Part shown: one piece after another, positions 15,462 to 24,792 of the stretch
How positions within the stretch are numbered: the stretch's first letter is position 1
Layout of the letters: the number at the start of each line of letters is the position of its first letter
Origin: Coxiella endosymbiont of Amblyomma americanum
GTDB taxonomy: Bacteria; Pseudomonadota; Gammaproteobacteria; Coxiellales; Coxiellaceae
Direction of reading: 5' to 3'
Length of the DNA: 64,000 bases
Assembly (NCBI RefSeq): GCF_000815025.1
Contig: NZ_CP007541.1
Location: 310,001-374,000 of the forward strand
The notes under the pieces: model-generated
The model's input: the letters and a program-made list of their open reading frames with translations, nothing else
What the model was told of the DNA's origin: nothing
The model's database searches: none
Program-made: the position numbers and the translations under genes

Positions 15462-15568
15462 TTGCTTTTCTTTTGAGGAGAGAAAGGAAGAGAAAGAGCT
15501 TTCAACGGAATTTCACAATACGGTTTTTGATTTGTTTTACTCTGTATAATCTTCAAACTCACAATATA

Positions 15569-16561
15569 ATGAATAATTTTAATCAATATTTACGATTTAC
15601 ACGTGAAGAGTGGCGCTCTTTTCTTAAGAGTACTGCGTTTGCTTGTAATGCAGACAATAATTTTAGAGATACATGTTTTTATCAACAAGCAAAAGAATCG
15701 GTGATTTCTTTAAAAGAAATTAAAGAAATTTATTTACCGCTTTCTCAATTGTTGAGCATCTATGTGACTGCACAGCAAGTATCTCGGATTTATGATAATT
15801 CTATGAAGTTAAAGCCTAAAATTCCTTACATCATAGGGATTTCTGGAAGCGTAGTCGCAGGGAAAAGTACAACATCTCAAGTGTTAAAGATATTATTGTC
15901 TCGCTGTCCAAATCATCCTAATGTAAAAATTGTTACAACCGATGGTTTTTTATATTCCAATGCTAGACTTGCACGTCAAGGGCTTATGAATAAAAAAGGT
16001 TTTCCAGAGAGTTACAATATGAAATATTTATTGCAAGTTTTTCATGCTATTAAATCCGGGGAGCGTAATGTACCGATTCCTATCTATTCTCATCATTATT
16101 ATGATGTTATCCCTGATAAATATGAAATCGTTAATCAACCTGACATTGTTATTTTTGAAGGATTGAATCTTTTAAAGACTTTTACAAGAAAATTGTACCG
16201 TGATGATACTAACAATAGTAGGGCGTCTGTTTCTAATTTTTTTGATTTTTTCGTAATTATAGATGCTAAAGTTGCAATTATTAAAAACTGGTATATTGAT
16301 CGGATTTTGAGTTTCTGGTATGGGATTTTCAGATCACCCGATGCCTATTTTCATTATTTAACTTCTTATTCTAAAAAAGACGTAGTAATGTTTGCCAAGA
16401 AAAAATGGAAAGAGACCAACGAAGTAAATTTTCTTAAGAATATATTACCGTTTAGATACTGTGCTCAGTTAATTTTAGAAAAGACAGATGATCATTCTGT
16501 GCAAAAAATTTATTTAAAAAAAGCCGCTGTTAATATTAGAATACAGCAACAGACTGTTTAA
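15569..16561 (+). CDS. coaA: Type I pantothenate kinase
   Basis: Phosphorylates pantothenate, the first and rate-setting step of CoA synthesis. The P-loop GSVVAGKST is near residues 92-100 (E. coli GSVAVGKST), followed by the family stretches VTTDGFLYSN, GLMNKKGFPESYNM and VIFEGLNLL. Starting at 15569 gives 330 residues beginning MNNFNQYLRFTREEW, which matches the family start; the frame is open upstream to 15473, but that extension falls just after 5S and looks like non-coding sequence. No strong ribosome site is visible. It is the first gene after rrn and may be read partly from it. Confidence 0.93.
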   Translation: MNNFNQYLRFTREEWRSFLKSTAFACNADNNFRDTCFYQQAKESVISLKEIKEIYLPLSQLLSIYVTAQQVSRIYDNSMKLKPKIPYIIGISGSVVAGKSTTSQVLKILLSRCPNHPNVKIVTTDGFLYSNARLARQGLMNKKGFPESYNMKYLLQVFHAIKSGERNVPIPIYSHHYYDVIPDKYEIVNQPDIVIFEGLNLLKTFTRKLYRDDTNNSRASVSNFFDFFVIIDAKVAIIKNWYIDRILSFWYGIFRSPDAYFHYLTSYSKKDVVMFAKKKWKETNEVNFLKNILPFRYCAQLILEKTDDHSVQKIYLKKAAVNIRIQQQTV

Positions 16562-16696
16562 ACTTTGAGATCCACGATTTTGTTAACTTTAGATAAAACG
16601 CGTGAAGTTGTTATATTCTTCCTTAAAAAGCTAGTTTAGATTAAAATTTATAAATTATACTTGTAATTGCATTTCTATGTATGTTTTATTTTGTAT

Positions 16697-18133
16697 ATGA
16701 AAAATTCAAAGCAAATTATACGCACTCGATTTGCACCGAGCCCTACTGGTTATCTTCACATCGGTGGTGCAAGAACAGCCTTGTTTTGTTGGCTGTTTGC
16801 AAAACAACACCAGGGAGTTTTTATTTTACGCATTGAAGATACCGATGTGAAGCGTTCAACTCAGAATTCTACCGATGCCATATTAGACAGCTTACAATGG
16901 TTAAACATTGGTTGGAAGGAAGGACCGTATTTTCAGTCCCAACGAATAGAACGTTATCGGGAAGTTGCATGGCATTTAGTAGACACGGGGCAAGCCTATC
17001 TATGTTATTGCTCTGAAGAAAGACTCATTCAGCTACGAAGTATGCAATTAAAAAATAAGAAAAAACCACGTTATGATAATTTTTGTCGAAATAAAAGTTA
17101 CAATACTACAAGTAATCCTTTTGTGATTCGCTTTCGAAATCCTATTGAAGGATCAGTGGTTTTTAGTGACATGATTCGTGGAACTATTACCGTTTCAAAT
17201 AGTGAATTAGATGACCTTATTATTGTGCGCGCTAATGGTGTACCAACTTACAATTTTACTGTAGTAGTAGATGATTGGGATATGAGAATTTCTCATGTAA
17301 TCCGAGGTGATGATCACATCAATAATACACCTCGTCAAATTAATGTGTTTAAAGCATTAACTGCTGATATACCCAAGTATGCTCATGTTCCTATTATCTT
17401 AGGTTTAGATAAAAAACGCTTATCAAAACGACATGGGGCTTTAAGCGTTTTGCAGTACCGAGATGACGGTTATTTGTCGGATGCGTTAGTTAATTATCTA
17501 GTACGCTTAGGCTGGTCACATAATGATCAAGAAATATTTTCACGTGAGGAGATGATTAATCTGTTTGATATTAATGCTGTCAAACGTTCTCCATCTGTAT
17601 TTAATCCAGAAAAGCTACTGTGGCTTAATCAATGCTACTTGAAGACTCAGAATCCTATGTTAATGGTGGACATGTTCGCTACGGAGCTAAAAAAATTCGG
17701 CATTAATTGTCGAAAAGGTCCTTTGTTAGAACAAGTGATCGGGCTGCAATCAGGACGTACTAAAACTTTAAAAGAGATGGCTGAGTGTAGTCAATACTTC
17801 TTTAAAGAAACAGTAACGATCGAATACGAATCGCAAACAATTAAAAAATATTTGTATCTAGAGATGATCCAGCCTTTACAATCAGTACGAGATCGATTAG
17901 CTATTTTGCACACTTGGGAGAAAGAGTTGATTTACCAGATAATTATTGATGTTGCAAAGGTTTATCAATTGCGGATAAATCAACTTTTTCAACCTATTCG
18001 TATAGCTATAACTGGAAACGTGGTATCCCCGCCAGTTGATGCTATTTTGCACTTAATCGGTCGAGATTTGGTACTTTACAGATTGGATTGCGTTATTAAT
18101 TTTCTTAGATCTGCTGTTTATAAGGCACAATAA
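16697..18133 (+). CDS. gltX: Glutamyl-tRNA synthetase
   Basis: Class I synthetase charging tRNA-Glu (and possibly tRNA-Gln in organisms with GatCAB). The HIGH-type motif is in APSPTGYLHIGGARTALF at residues 13-30, and the KMSKS-type motif is KRLSKRHG near residue 240. YCYCSEE-like text (YLCYCSEERL) marks the catalytic insertion. I chose the start at 16697 because the product then begins MKNSKQIIRTRFAPSP; an in-frame ATG at 16667 would add ten hydrophobic residues. The length is then 478 residues, normal for GltX. I cannot tell from one copy whether a second GltX exists elsewhere. Confidence 0.93.
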   Translation: MKNSKQIIRTRFAPSPTGYLHIGGARTALFCWLFAKQHQGVFILRIEDTDVKRSTQNSTDAILDSLQWLNIGWKEGPYFQSQRIERYREVAWHLVDTGQAYLCYCSEERLIQLRSMQLKNKKKPRYDNFCRNKSYNTTSNPFVIRFRNPIEGSVVFSDMIRGTITVSNSELDDLIIVRANGVPTYNFTVVVDDWDMRISHVIRGDDHINNTPRQINVFKALTADIPKYAHVPIILGLDKKRLSKRHGALSVLQYRDDGYLSDALVNYLVRLGWSHNDQEIFSREEMINLFDINAVKRSPSVFNPEKLLWLNQCYLKTQNPMLMVDMFATELKKFGINCRKGPLLEQVIGLQSGRTKTLKEMAECSQYFFKETVTIEYESQTIKKYLYLEMIQPLQSVRDRLAILHTWEKELIYQIIIDVAKVYQLRINQLFQPIRIAITGNVVSPPVDAILHLIGRDLVLYRLDCVINFLRSAVYKAQ

Positions 18134-18243
18134 ATTTTTTTATACAAATATTGGATTGTGAATAGTTCAGTGCATTTATTTCCTGTAGCAAGGTTATAGT
18201 TGCATCAAGGTTATTTTATAATAATAAGAAATTTTAGAAGTCT

Positions 18244-18317
18244 GCTGGCGTAGCTCAGTTTGGTAGAGCAACTGATTTGTAATCAGTCGGTCGTAGGTTC
18301 AAATCCTATCGCCAGCT
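18244..18317 (+). tRNA. tRNA-Thr (anticodon TGT)
   Basis: The acceptor GCTGGCG pairs with CGCCAGC, and the anticodon stem ACTGA/TCAGT encloses TTTGTAA. The T-arm is regular, the discriminator is T and no CCA is encoded. It sits between gltX and the phosphopantetheinyl transferase. Confidence 0.95.
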
Positions 18318-18349
18318 TTTATACATACAAATGCTTAACACATAGTACG

Positions 18350-19138
18350 ATGATAGATAAAAAGATAATGGATAAAGGGAAAATTTGGGAAACTATTATG
18401 TCACAGCCCTCTTTAACAGAGGGAGAAATACATGTTTGGAAAGTATTTTTAGATTGGCCTATCGAAGAAATCGAGAAAGGTGTGGTCGGTTTAACTGAAG
18501 AGGAAAAAACACGTGCACGGCGATTAGTGAATCAACAACATCGATGTTATTATATCGCATCTCATATAGCTTTACACGCTATCCTAGCTTTATATTTGCC
18601 ATTAACACCGAGACCTTTACGATTTCGACGTAATAATTGCGGGAAGCCTTATTTATTAGAAAATTCTTCTTTGTATTTTAACCTTTCGCATTCCCATACA
18701 GTCGCCCTTTATATAATCGCAGTAAATCGAGAGGTTGGTATAGATGTTGAGTTAATAAGAAATAGGGCTTACATTGTGAACGTCAAAAGACGCTTTTTCC
18801 CAAATGTAACTAAGGACTGTGCTTGTAGTCATAGATTCTCGAAGTGGGATAATAAATGTTTAAAAAATTTTTACCACATATGGACTTTTAAAGAAGCTTA
18901 CGCTAAGTTAACAGGGCAGAGCTTGTGGTTCTTAAAACTTTTTACAAAAAACATCAATATAGATGCAGAGAGTAAATTTTTTATTGATTTCGACAGTGGA
19001 AATTTGTGTATATCTAAAAAACGATGGATGGTATGTTCGGTGCCAACAAGTAAATTAGGTTATATAGCTGCTTTAGCGACTGAAAATCCTGTTAAAAAAA
19101 TTCGTTATTTTGCTTGGTCCCCTGTTTTTTCAAAGTAA
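18350..19138 (+). CDS. 4'-phosphopantetheinyl transferase, Sfp/AcpT type
   Basis: Transfers the phosphopantetheine arm of CoA to carrier proteins such as ACP. The two Mg/CoA-binding signatures of the superfamily are visible: VGIDVE near residue 128 and WTFKEAYAKLTG near residue 177. The N-terminal part has the typical HVWKVFLDWP and the helix RCYYIASHIALHAIL. It is 262 residues from 18350; starts at 18368 or 18398 (MSQPSLTEGEIHVWK) are equally possible. I cannot assign a specific carrier protein. It is single-copy in this window and may be the general ACP activator if acpS is absent. Confidence 0.85.
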   Translation: MIDKKIMDKGKIWETIMSQPSLTEGEIHVWKVFLDWPIEEIEKGVVGLTEEEKTRARRLVNQQHRCYYIASHIALHAILALYLPLTPRPLRFRRNNCGKPYLLENSSLYFNLSHSHTVALYIIAVNREVGIDVELIRNRAYIVNVKRRFFPNVTKDCACSHRFSKWDNKCLKNFYHIWTFKEAYAKLTGQSLWFLKLFTKNINIDAESKFFIDFDSGNLCISKKRWMVCSVPTSKLGYIAALATENPVKKIRYFAWSPVFSK

Positions 19139-19172
19139 AGAAAAACCTCAATCGTGGTTTTTCTTTACTTTG
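19131..19172. terminator. Perfect 17-bp inverted repeat, probable bidirectional terminator
   Basis: CAAAGTAAAGAAAAACC (19131-19147) and its exact complement (19156-19172) flank an eight-base loop. The left arm contains the TAA stop of the phosphopantetheinyl transferase. The A- and T-rich arms would give a usable terminator on either strand. Confidence 0.6.
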
Positions 19173-19394
19173 ACTGGAGTGTTGACATTCGCTGCCGTGT
19201 TGCGCATAATGCGATGCGCTTGTTTGGTGAAATTAGCTTCAAATACTAATTTATTGCCAACCTCCAAAAAATAAAGTAAAACCAAATATTGTTTCGATGC
19301 ACTAGTCGTTTTGTACGCCTGCAGGTGGTTTAATTTTAAAGAGTTAAAAAAGTGCAAGGAAAAAGTTAATCGATAAAATATTCAAAAACATTAA

Positions 19395-19476
19395 GGAGGG
19401 GTTCCCGAGCGGACAAAGGGATCAGACTGTAAATCTGACGGCTATGCCTTCGTGGGTTCGAATCCTACCCCCTCCA
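19395..19476 (+). tRNA. tRNA-Tyr (anticodon GTA)
   Basis: Class II tRNA of 82 bases with a long variable arm. The acceptor GGAGGGG pairs with CCCCTCC and the anticodon loop is CTGTAAA. It opens the Tyr-Gly-Thr-tufB-Trp cluster typical of gammaproteobacteria. No CCA is encoded. Confidence 0.96.
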
Positions 19477-19567
19477 GAACAAGACAAGGAAGGGGTAGAG
19501 GTTGCATTTGAAGGTTACATTGATGGATATTGTTGATAGGAACGTAATTGTGCCTTTCTTCTTGCAA

Positions 19568-19638
<71 letters not shown>

Positions 19639-19644
19639 TTGTAT

Positions 19645-19717
19645 GCCCACATAGCTTAGTTGGTAGAGCACTTCCTTGGTAAGGAAAAGGTCACCGGTTC
19701 AAATCCGGTTGTGGGCT
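19645..19717 (+). tRNA. tRNA-Thr (anticodon GGT)
   Basis: The acceptor GCCCACA pairs with TGTGGGC, and the anticodon loop is TTGGTAA. The discriminator is T, with no encoded CCA. Its last 31 bases, from 19687 on, are the start of a 1,593-base segment repeated after fusA. Confidence 0.95.
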
Positions 19718-21279
19718 GCGACAGAATTTCAAGGAAGAAGGCGTAATGGTGTTTTTAGGAGTTTTTATATATGTCTAAAGTAAGATTTATAAGAGAGAAA
19801 CCGCATTTAAATGTGGGGACAATTGGTCACGTGGACCACGGTAAAACAACGTTAACAGCGGCATTGACTAAGGTGTTATCGGAAAGATTTGGAGGGGAGG
19901 CCCGGGCGTTTGATCAGATAGACAATGCTCCGGAAGAACGAGCACGAGGTATCACAATAGCAACCTCGCACGTGGAATACCAGAGTGACAGTCGCCATTA
20001 TGCACACGTTGATTGTCCAGGTCACGCGGATTATGTAAAGAACATGATTACAGGAGCGGCTCAGATGGATGGAGCGATACTGGTAGTAAGTGCAGCGGAT
20101 GGTCCAATGCCGCAAACACGAGAACACATTGTGTTAGCAAAACAAGTGGGAGTGCCTGCGATAGTGGTGTTTTTAAACAAAGGAGATATAGTAGACGATG
20201 AGGAATTGCTGGCATTGGTAGAAATGGAGGTAAGAGATTTATTGACCAGTTACGATTTTCCAGGAGACGAGACACCAGTTGTTACAGGTTCAGCGTTGAA
20301 AGCGTTAGAAGGGGACGGTGGAGCATTAGGTATTCCATCGGTATTGAAATTAGTACAGGTAATGGATGCGTATTTTAAAGACCCAAAACGCGAAAAAGAC
20401 AAACCATTTCTTATGCCCATCGAGGACGTGTTTTCAATATCGGGACGAGGGACAGTAGTAACGGGACGTATTGAAAGAGGGATCGTTAAGGCAGGAGATG
20501 AAGTCGAGATTGTGGGAATTAAGACAACGGTTAAGACAACGTGCACGGGCGTAGAGATGTTCAGGAAATTATTGGACGAAGGCCAAGCGGGAGATAATGT
20601 TGGGGTGTTATTGAGAGGAACAAAGCGAGAAGAAGTTGAGCGCGGGCAAGTGCTGGCCCAACCGAAAACAATTACTCCACATACAACATTTGAAGCCGAA
20701 GTTTACGTCTTGTCAAAAGAGGAAGGGGGCCGGCATACACCTTTTGTAAAAGGTTACCGCCCACAATTTTATTTTCGCACAACAGACGTTACGGGAGAGG
20801 TCCTGCGTCTTCCGAAAGGGGTGGAAGTGGTAATGCCAGGAGACAATGTGACAGTGACGGTGCAATTGATAGCGCCAGTAGCAATGGACGAAGGGTTGCG
20901 ATTTGCGGTCCGCGAAGGTGGGCGTACTGTTGGAGCTGGTGTCGTAACAAAGATTGTTGAATAACTCGAGTAAATAATTTTAAAGATAGATAAAGAGTCT
21001 AAGAAATCGGTAGTCATATGGCAATTAATAATAATCAACGCATTCGTATTCGATTGAAAGCATTCGATCATCGACTGATTGATCGGTCCACTCGAGCGAT
21101 TGTAGAAACGGCAAGACGCACAGGCGCAATAATTAAAGGGCCCATTCCGTTGCCTACAAAGGTTGAACGCTACACAGTACTGATTTCTCCTCATGTGGAT
21201 AAAGATGCTCGAGATCAGTATGAAATCCGGACGCACAAGCGGTTGGTGGACATTGTGCAACCGACTGATAAAACAGTTG
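19687..21279 (+). repeat. Long direct repeat, copy 1 (tRNA-Thr 3' part, tuf, rpsJ 5' part)
   Basis: Reads the same as 36532-38124, a 1,593-base direct repeat with a constant offset of 16,845. It covers the 3' end of tRNA-Thr, the leader, all of tuf, the tuf-rpsJ spacer and the first 87 codons of rpsJ. I saw no difference between the copies on reading, and the translated products are identical. At this locus the left flank is native (an intact tRNA-Thr) and the right flank is foreign (a broken rpsJ). Confidence 0.93.
19771..20964 (+). CDS. tuf: Elongation factor Tu (copy B)
   Basis: GTPase that carries aminoacyl-tRNA to the ribosome. At 397 residues it is the normal length. GHVDHGKT is at residues 19-26, DCPGH near 81 and the guanine-specificity motif NKGD near 136, where many bacteria have NKCD; the motif is NKxD, so it is still functional. 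Protein and DNA read as identical to the copy at 36616. Base use is clearly more G-rich than neighbouring genes, as expected for very highly expressed tuf. AGGAG lies 12 bases before the start. Confidence 0.98.
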   Translation: MSKVRFIREKPHLNVGTIGHVDHGKTTLTAALTKVLSERFGGEARAFDQIDNAPEERARGITIATSHVEYQSDSRHYAHVDCPGHADYVKNMITGAAQMDGAILVVSAADGPMPQTREHIVLAKQVGVPAIVVFLNKGDIVDDEELLALVEMEVRDLLTSYDFPGDETPVVTGSALKALEGDGGALGIPSVLKLVQVMDAYFKDPKREKDKPFLMPIEDVFSISGRGTVVTGRIERGIVKAGDEVEIVGIKTTVKTTCTGVEMFRKLLDEGQAGDNVGVLLRGTKREEVERGQVLAQPKTITPHTTFEAEVYVLSKEEGGRHTPFVKGYRPQFYFRTTDVTGEVLRLPKGVEVVMPGDNVTVTVQLIAPVAMDEGLRFAVREGGRTVGAGVVTKIVE

Positions 21280-21293
21280 TATATAAAAAATAA
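21018..21293 (+). pseudogene. rpsJ: Truncated rpsJ (ribosomal protein S10 fragment)
   Basis: The first 87 codons are identical to the full-length rpsJ at 37863, then the sequence diverges and stops after four unrelated codons (91 residues in all). The missing part holds the last roughly 26 residues, including the conserved [18 protein letters not shown] strand. The TAA is directly followed by tRNA-Trp at 21294. The fragment keeps the native start and spacer, so a short S10-like peptide could be made. I treat it as a duplication by-product rather than a working gene. Confidence 0.85.
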
Positions 21294-21367
21294 AGGCCAG
21301 TAGCTCAAGTCGGTAGAGCAGCGGTCTCCAAAACCGCAGATTGTGGGTTCGATTCCCTCCTGGCCTG
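21294..21367 (+). tRNA. tRNA-Trp (anticodon CCA)
   Basis: The acceptor AGGCCAG pairs with CTGGCCT, and the stem GCGGT/ACCGC encloses CTCCAAA. The tufB-tRNA-Trp-secE order is the ancestral one. Its 5' end abuts the stop codon of the rpsJ fragment with no spacer. Confidence 0.95.
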
Positions 21368-21394
21368 TCCTATAAACTTTAGGTTAATAAAAAA

Positions 21395-21757
21395 ATGTGC
21401 TATAAAATAACTAAATCGTGTTTTGATACTCTAAAATGGATTCTAGTTGCGATTTTAATTGCGGTGTGGATAATAGTTAATTTTTACCGTTACCATACGG
21501 TTTTGTTGATTCGTGCTGCTGTTGAAGGAATTCTTTTTGTTTTAGTATTGTTAATTGCTGTGCAAACTCGAAAAGGCCGAGAGGTTTGGGGTTTTGTGAA
21601 AGATGCTCGCATGGAATTACGTAAAGTGATTTGGCCAACTCGCCAGGAAACTATTCGAGTTACTATGGTAGTCGTCGCTATGGTTGTAGTAACAGCACTT
21701 GTTTTATGGAGTCTCGATAGTTTTTTTATGTGGGTTATCGCCTGGATAACTGCATGA
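21395..21757 (+). CDS. secE: Preprotein translocase subunit SecE
   Basis: Small membrane subunit that clamps SecY. The 120 residues show three hydrophobic segments (about 13-30, 36-54 and 89-115), as in the three-helix E. coli form. The diagnostic cytoplasmic motif is ARMELRKVIWPTRQETIR near residues 70-87. It starts 27 bases after tRNA-Trp. The nusG gene follows, the universal secE-nusG pair. Confidence 0.95.
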   Translation: MCYKITKSCFDTLKWILVAILIAVWIIVNFYRYHTVLLIRAAVEGILFVLVLLIAVQTRKGREVWGFVKDARMELRKVIWPTRQETIRVTMVVVAMVVVTALVLWSLDSFFMWVIAWITA

Positions 21758-21801
21758 AAGGAAGTAAAAACTTAAATTAAATAAGATATAGAGGATAATT
21801 G

Positions 21802-22338
21802 ATGACCGAATGGAAGAAACGTTGGTACATTCTTCACACATATTCAAATCACGAACACTATGTTGTTAAGGTATTGAACGAACGTATTCAAAGAGAGGGA
21901 TTGGAAAATTATTTCGGTGAAATTGTTATACCAACCGAAGAAGTAATAGAGATGCGAGCGGGGCGTAAGCGGAAAAGTCAACGCAAGTTTTTTCCAGGTT
22001 ACATTTTGGTACGAATGATAATGAACGATAAGACGCTGCTTTTAGTACGAAACGTTCCAAAGGTATTGCGTTTCATTGGTACTGAGCGGCCAGCACTTAT
22101 CAGTGATGAAGAAGTAGAAAAGATTTTAAAACGCGTCGAAGAAGGTGAAACTAAACCAAGACCCAAAATTCTTTTTGAATCGGGTGAAGTAATAAGAATT
22201 ATCGCAGGACCTTTTGCCGACTTTAATGGAGTTGTAGAGGATGTTAATTACGAGAAAAGTCGTCTTCGAGTTTCAGTAAGTATTTTTGGACGTTCTACTC
22301 CAGTAGAATTAGAATTCGGGCAGGTAGCGAAAGGTTAA
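21802..22338 (+). CDS. nusG: Transcription elongation/antitermination factor NusG
   Basis: Binds RNA polymerase, suppresses pausing and links to Rho or to S10 on the ribosome; it also joins Nus antitermination on rrn. The NGN domain begins [14 protein letters not shown], and the C-terminal KOW motif is in [22 protein letters not shown] near residues 132-153. At 178 residues it is close to E. coli (181). The ATG at 21802, with GAGGA upstream, is preferred over the adjacent TTG. Confidence 0.96.
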   Translation: MTEWKKRWYILHTYSNHEHYVVKVLNERIQREGLENYFGEIVIPTEEVIEMRAGRKRKSQRKFFPGYILVRMIMNDKTLLLVRNVPKVLRFIGTERPALISDEEVEKILKRVEEGETKPRPKILFESGEVIRIIAGPFADFNGVVEDVNYEKSRLRVSVSIFGRSTPVELEFGQVAKG

Positions 22339-22362
22339 GATTTTTTAGAGGGAGTTTATCGT

Positions 22363-22803
22363 GTGAAAAAAATAAAAGGGTACGTTCGTCTACAGATAAA
22401 AGCAGGAGAAGCAAATCCAAGTCCGCCAGTTGGTCCTGCTTTAGGACAACATGGGGTTAATATCGTTGAGTTCTGTAAAACATTTAACGCAGAGACACAA
22501 AACCTTGAGAAGGGCTTGCTTGTTCCTGTGATTGTTGCGGTATACGCTGATCGTAGTTTTTCCTTTGTTATAAAAACACCCCCTACTGCAGTTTTACTAA
22601 AAAAAATAGTTTTGCAAGGAAAGAATGGTAGTGCTCGTCCTAATATAGAGAAAGTGGGGAAAATAACATATGCACAGCTGACAGAAATCGCTAAAATAAA
22701 AATGCCTGATCTTACTGCGGCTAATATACAGTCTGCTACGCGTACAATTGCTGGAACTGCGCGCAGTATGGGTATTGATGTAGAAGAAACGCGGATAAAA
22801 TAA
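22363..22803 (+). CDS. rplK: Ribosomal protein L11
   Basis: L11 forms the base of the L7/L12 stalk and the GTPase-associated centre on 23S rRNA. The proline motif [17 protein letters not shown] is intact near residues 19-35. The 146 residues are slightly longer than E. coli (142). The GTG start has GAGGGAG upstream. It overlaps rplA by one base (TAATG). In E. coli L1 represses this operon at the rplK leader; I did not model a fold here. Confidence 0.97.
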   Translation: MKKIKGYVRLQIKAGEANPSPPVGPALGQHGVNIVEFCKTFNAETQNLEKGLLVPVIVAVYADRSFSFVIKTPPTAVLLKKIVLQGKNGSARPNIEKVGKITYAQLTEIAKIKMPDLTAANIQSATRTIAGTARSMGIDVEETRIK

Positions 22804-23504
22804 TGTCAAAACTCACAAAAAGACGAAAATTGGTAATAAGAAGTGTGCAATTTAAAAGAGCGTATCCTGTATTAGAGGCTATTACACTAGCTAAAGTTTG
22901 TTCAACCGTTAAATTTAGAGAAAGTCTTGACGTTGCTGTTAATCTTTGTCCCGATTTTCGACAATCAGGACAAATAGTGCTCGGATCAACTGTTCTGCCT
23001 CACGGAATTGGTCGAAATATTCGAGTAGCTGTCTTTGCTTGTCAAGACGATGAAAACAAAGCGAGAAGAGCTGGGGCTGATATTGTAGGAACGGAAGCAT
23101 TAACTGAACAAATTTTATCTGGAAATATTGATTTTGATTTGATGATTGCTACTCCAGAGACAATGCAGATGGTTGGAAAATTAGGTAGGATTTTGGGGCC
23201 TCGTGGATTAATGCCTAATCCTAAAGATGGTACGGTGACTACCGATATAACGACGGCAGTGAAGAGAGCTAAACAAGGACAAGTACGTTACCGTTCTGAC
23301 AAGAACGGTATTATTCACTGTTCTATTGGAAAAGTTGACTTTACAGAGAATGCGTTGGAAGAAAATTTGTCAGTTTTACTATCTGACATTAAGGCAAAAT
23401 GCATTCAACGATCTAATAAAGCGTTTTATTTAAAGAAATTAACTTTGTCAACTACAATGGGTCCCGGTATTGCGATAGAGTTAACTACATTAAAATTTTT
23501 TTAA
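22803..23504 (+). CDS. rplA: Ribosomal protein L1
   Basis: L1 builds the mobile stalk at the E site and is a translational repressor of its own operon in E. coli. The signature near residues 130-150 reads LGRILGPRGLMPNPKDGTVT. At 233 residues it is normal in length, though the last residues (ELTTLKFF) are atypical. It is translationally coupled to rplK through TAATG. Confidence 0.96.
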   Translation: MSKLTKRRKLVIRSVQFKRAYPVLEAITLAKVCSTVKFRESLDVAVNLCPDFRQSGQIVLGSTVLPHGIGRNIRVAVFACQDDENKARRAGADIVGTEALTEQILSGNIDFDLMIATPETMQMVGKLGRILGPRGLMPNPKDGTVTTDITTAVKRAKQGQVRYRSDKNGIIHCSIGKVDFTENALEENLSVLLSDIKAKCIQRSNKAFYLKKLTLSTTMGPGIAIELTTLKFF

Positions 23505-23669
23505 TGAAAGTAAATGAAAAGATCAGAGCGAAAAGTAAAAAGGCATGTGAAGGCATGTGGCGGTATAAATCAGAGAGAGCATTACGCACACCTAATTTTA
23601 AGTAAATAGTTGGAAGTTCTGCGGGTTTCTATATAGCACAATCTTAATAAAACTTAGAGAAAAGAGAGA
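23505..23669 (+). promoter_or_regulatory. rplJ leader region
   Basis: A 165-base gap separates rplA from rplJ. In E. coli the equivalent leader binds the L10-L7/L12 complex for autorepression. A direct repeat AAGGCATGTG occurs twice at about 23550-23570. I could not verify an L10-binding kink-turn by eye, so regulation is inferred from position only. Confidence 0.35.
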
Positions 23670-24221
23670 ATGGCTTTAAATATTACACAAAAAAGAAGAG
23701 TTGTTGCGGATCTATCAAAAATTATTCGTCAATCAGTTTCAGTGATAGCTGTTAATTACCGTGGATTGACAGTACCAGAAATATCCGAATTACGTAAAAT
23801 AATTCGTAATTCTGGAGTGGTTATGAAAGTATGCCGTAATACTCTTGCGTATCGTGCGTTCAAAGGGACACCGTATTCTTGTCTTGATACAATATTAACT
23901 GGTCCTACCGCGCTGTTTTTCTCACAAAAAGAACCGGGTGACGCTGCACGTTTAATTGAAACATTCATCAAAGAACATGAACATCTTCAAGTAAAAGCGT
24001 TGACATTAGGAAAGGAGTTATTGTTACCAACGGATTTTAATATTTTTGCTCGAATGCCCTCACGTAAGGAGGCTTTGATCCAATTATCGGTTGTTTCTTT
24101 AGCTATAGTGATTAAATTTATTTGTATGCTTAAAGAGCCGATAATACGGGTTATGCATGTGGTTACAACGATACAGGAGAAAAAAGCGAGCGGAGAAAAA
24201 AGGGATAGTAGTATAATTTAA
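23670..24221 (+). CDS. rplJ: Ribosomal protein L10
   Basis: L10 anchors dimers of L7/L12 to L11 and 23S rRNA. The N-terminal RNA-binding domain has AVNYRGLTVPEISELRKIIR and VCRNTLAYRAFKGT. At 183 residues it is about 18 longer than E. coli, with extra charged residues at the C-terminus (KKASGEKRDSSII). The GAGAAAAGAGAG stretch upstream supplies a purine-rich ribosome site. Confidence 0.96.
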   Translation: MALNITQKRRVVADLSKIIRQSVSVIAVNYRGLTVPEISELRKIIRNSGVVMKVCRNTLAYRAFKGTPYSCLDTILTGPTALFFSQKEPGDAARLIETFIKEHEHLQVKALTLGKELLLPTDFNIFARMPSRKEALIQLSVVSLAIVIKFICMLKEPIIRVMHVVTTIQEKKASGEKRDSSII

Positions 24222-24249
24222 AAAAATTCTAAATGGGGGTAACTAATTA

Positions 24250-24633
24250 ATGAGTCAAATGAAGAAAACAGATATTTTAGAAGCAATATCGAATATGAGT
24301 GTAATGGATGTTGTTGATTTAGTTAAAATGATGGAAGAGAAATTTGGAATTTCTGCTCAAGAAATGGTAGCTGTTCCAAAGTCCATTCCATGCGAGACTG
24401 TAACAGCTGCGATAGAGGAGAAAACTGAATTTGATGTGAAAATAATCAATTTTGGCGAAAATAAGATTGGGGTTATTAAAGTAGTACGTAGTATTACCGG
24501 ACTTGGTTTGAAAGAAGCTAAAGACCTTGTAGAATCCGTTCCAAGCCTTATTAAAGGTGGAATTAGTAGAGAAGAAGCTGATAAAATTAAAAAGGAGCTC
24601 GAAGAAGTTGGAGCTACAGTTGCGCTTCAATGA
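24250..24633 (+). CDS. rplL: Ribosomal protein L7/L12
   Basis: The flexible stalk protein that recruits translation GTPases, present in several copies per ribosome. The 127 residues contain the N-terminal dimer helices and the conserved C-terminal domain ([20 protein letters not shown]). The hinge between them is shorter in alanine than in E. coli ([16 protein letters not shown]). A 150-159 base gap precedes rpoB. Confidence 0.96.
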   Translation: MSQMKKTDILEAISNMSVMDVVDLVKMMEEKFGISAQEMVAVPKSIPCETVTAAIEEKTEFDVKIINFGENKIGVIKVVRSITGLGLKEAKDLVESVPSLIKGGISREEADKIKKELEEVGATVALQ

Positions 24634-24792
24634 CAACTGAAAATCCATAGTTGACAATATGTATACTTTTTTACTGAAACGCATTTTTCTTAGTAGCTAC
24701 TAAACATGAACTAAAAAATGGCGGAAATTTTATATGGAAAAAAACGATGCAAACGGTAGGGTGGTGATATTTAGGTTTGAGGTATGTGGCGC

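Noticed and set aside
19148-19357. 69-residue open frame on the minus strand between the phosphopantetheinyl transferase and tRNA-Tyr
   Set aside because: No family resemblance and no clear ribosome site, and its end lies inside the inverted repeat. It could be the remnant of a lost gene, but I cannot support it as a gene.
20170-20200. EF-Tu NKGD instead of NKCD as a possible functional change
   Set aside because: The guanine-specificity motif is NKxD, and the third position is free to vary.
20250-20546. Antisense open frames within tuf, repeated at 37095-37391
   Set aside because: They arise from the strong codon bias of tuf and appear twice only because the gene is duplicated.
24634-24792. 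Possible terminator/attenuator between rplL and rpoB
   Set aside because: Only an imperfect CAACT/AGTTG pairing is visible; it is too weak to call.
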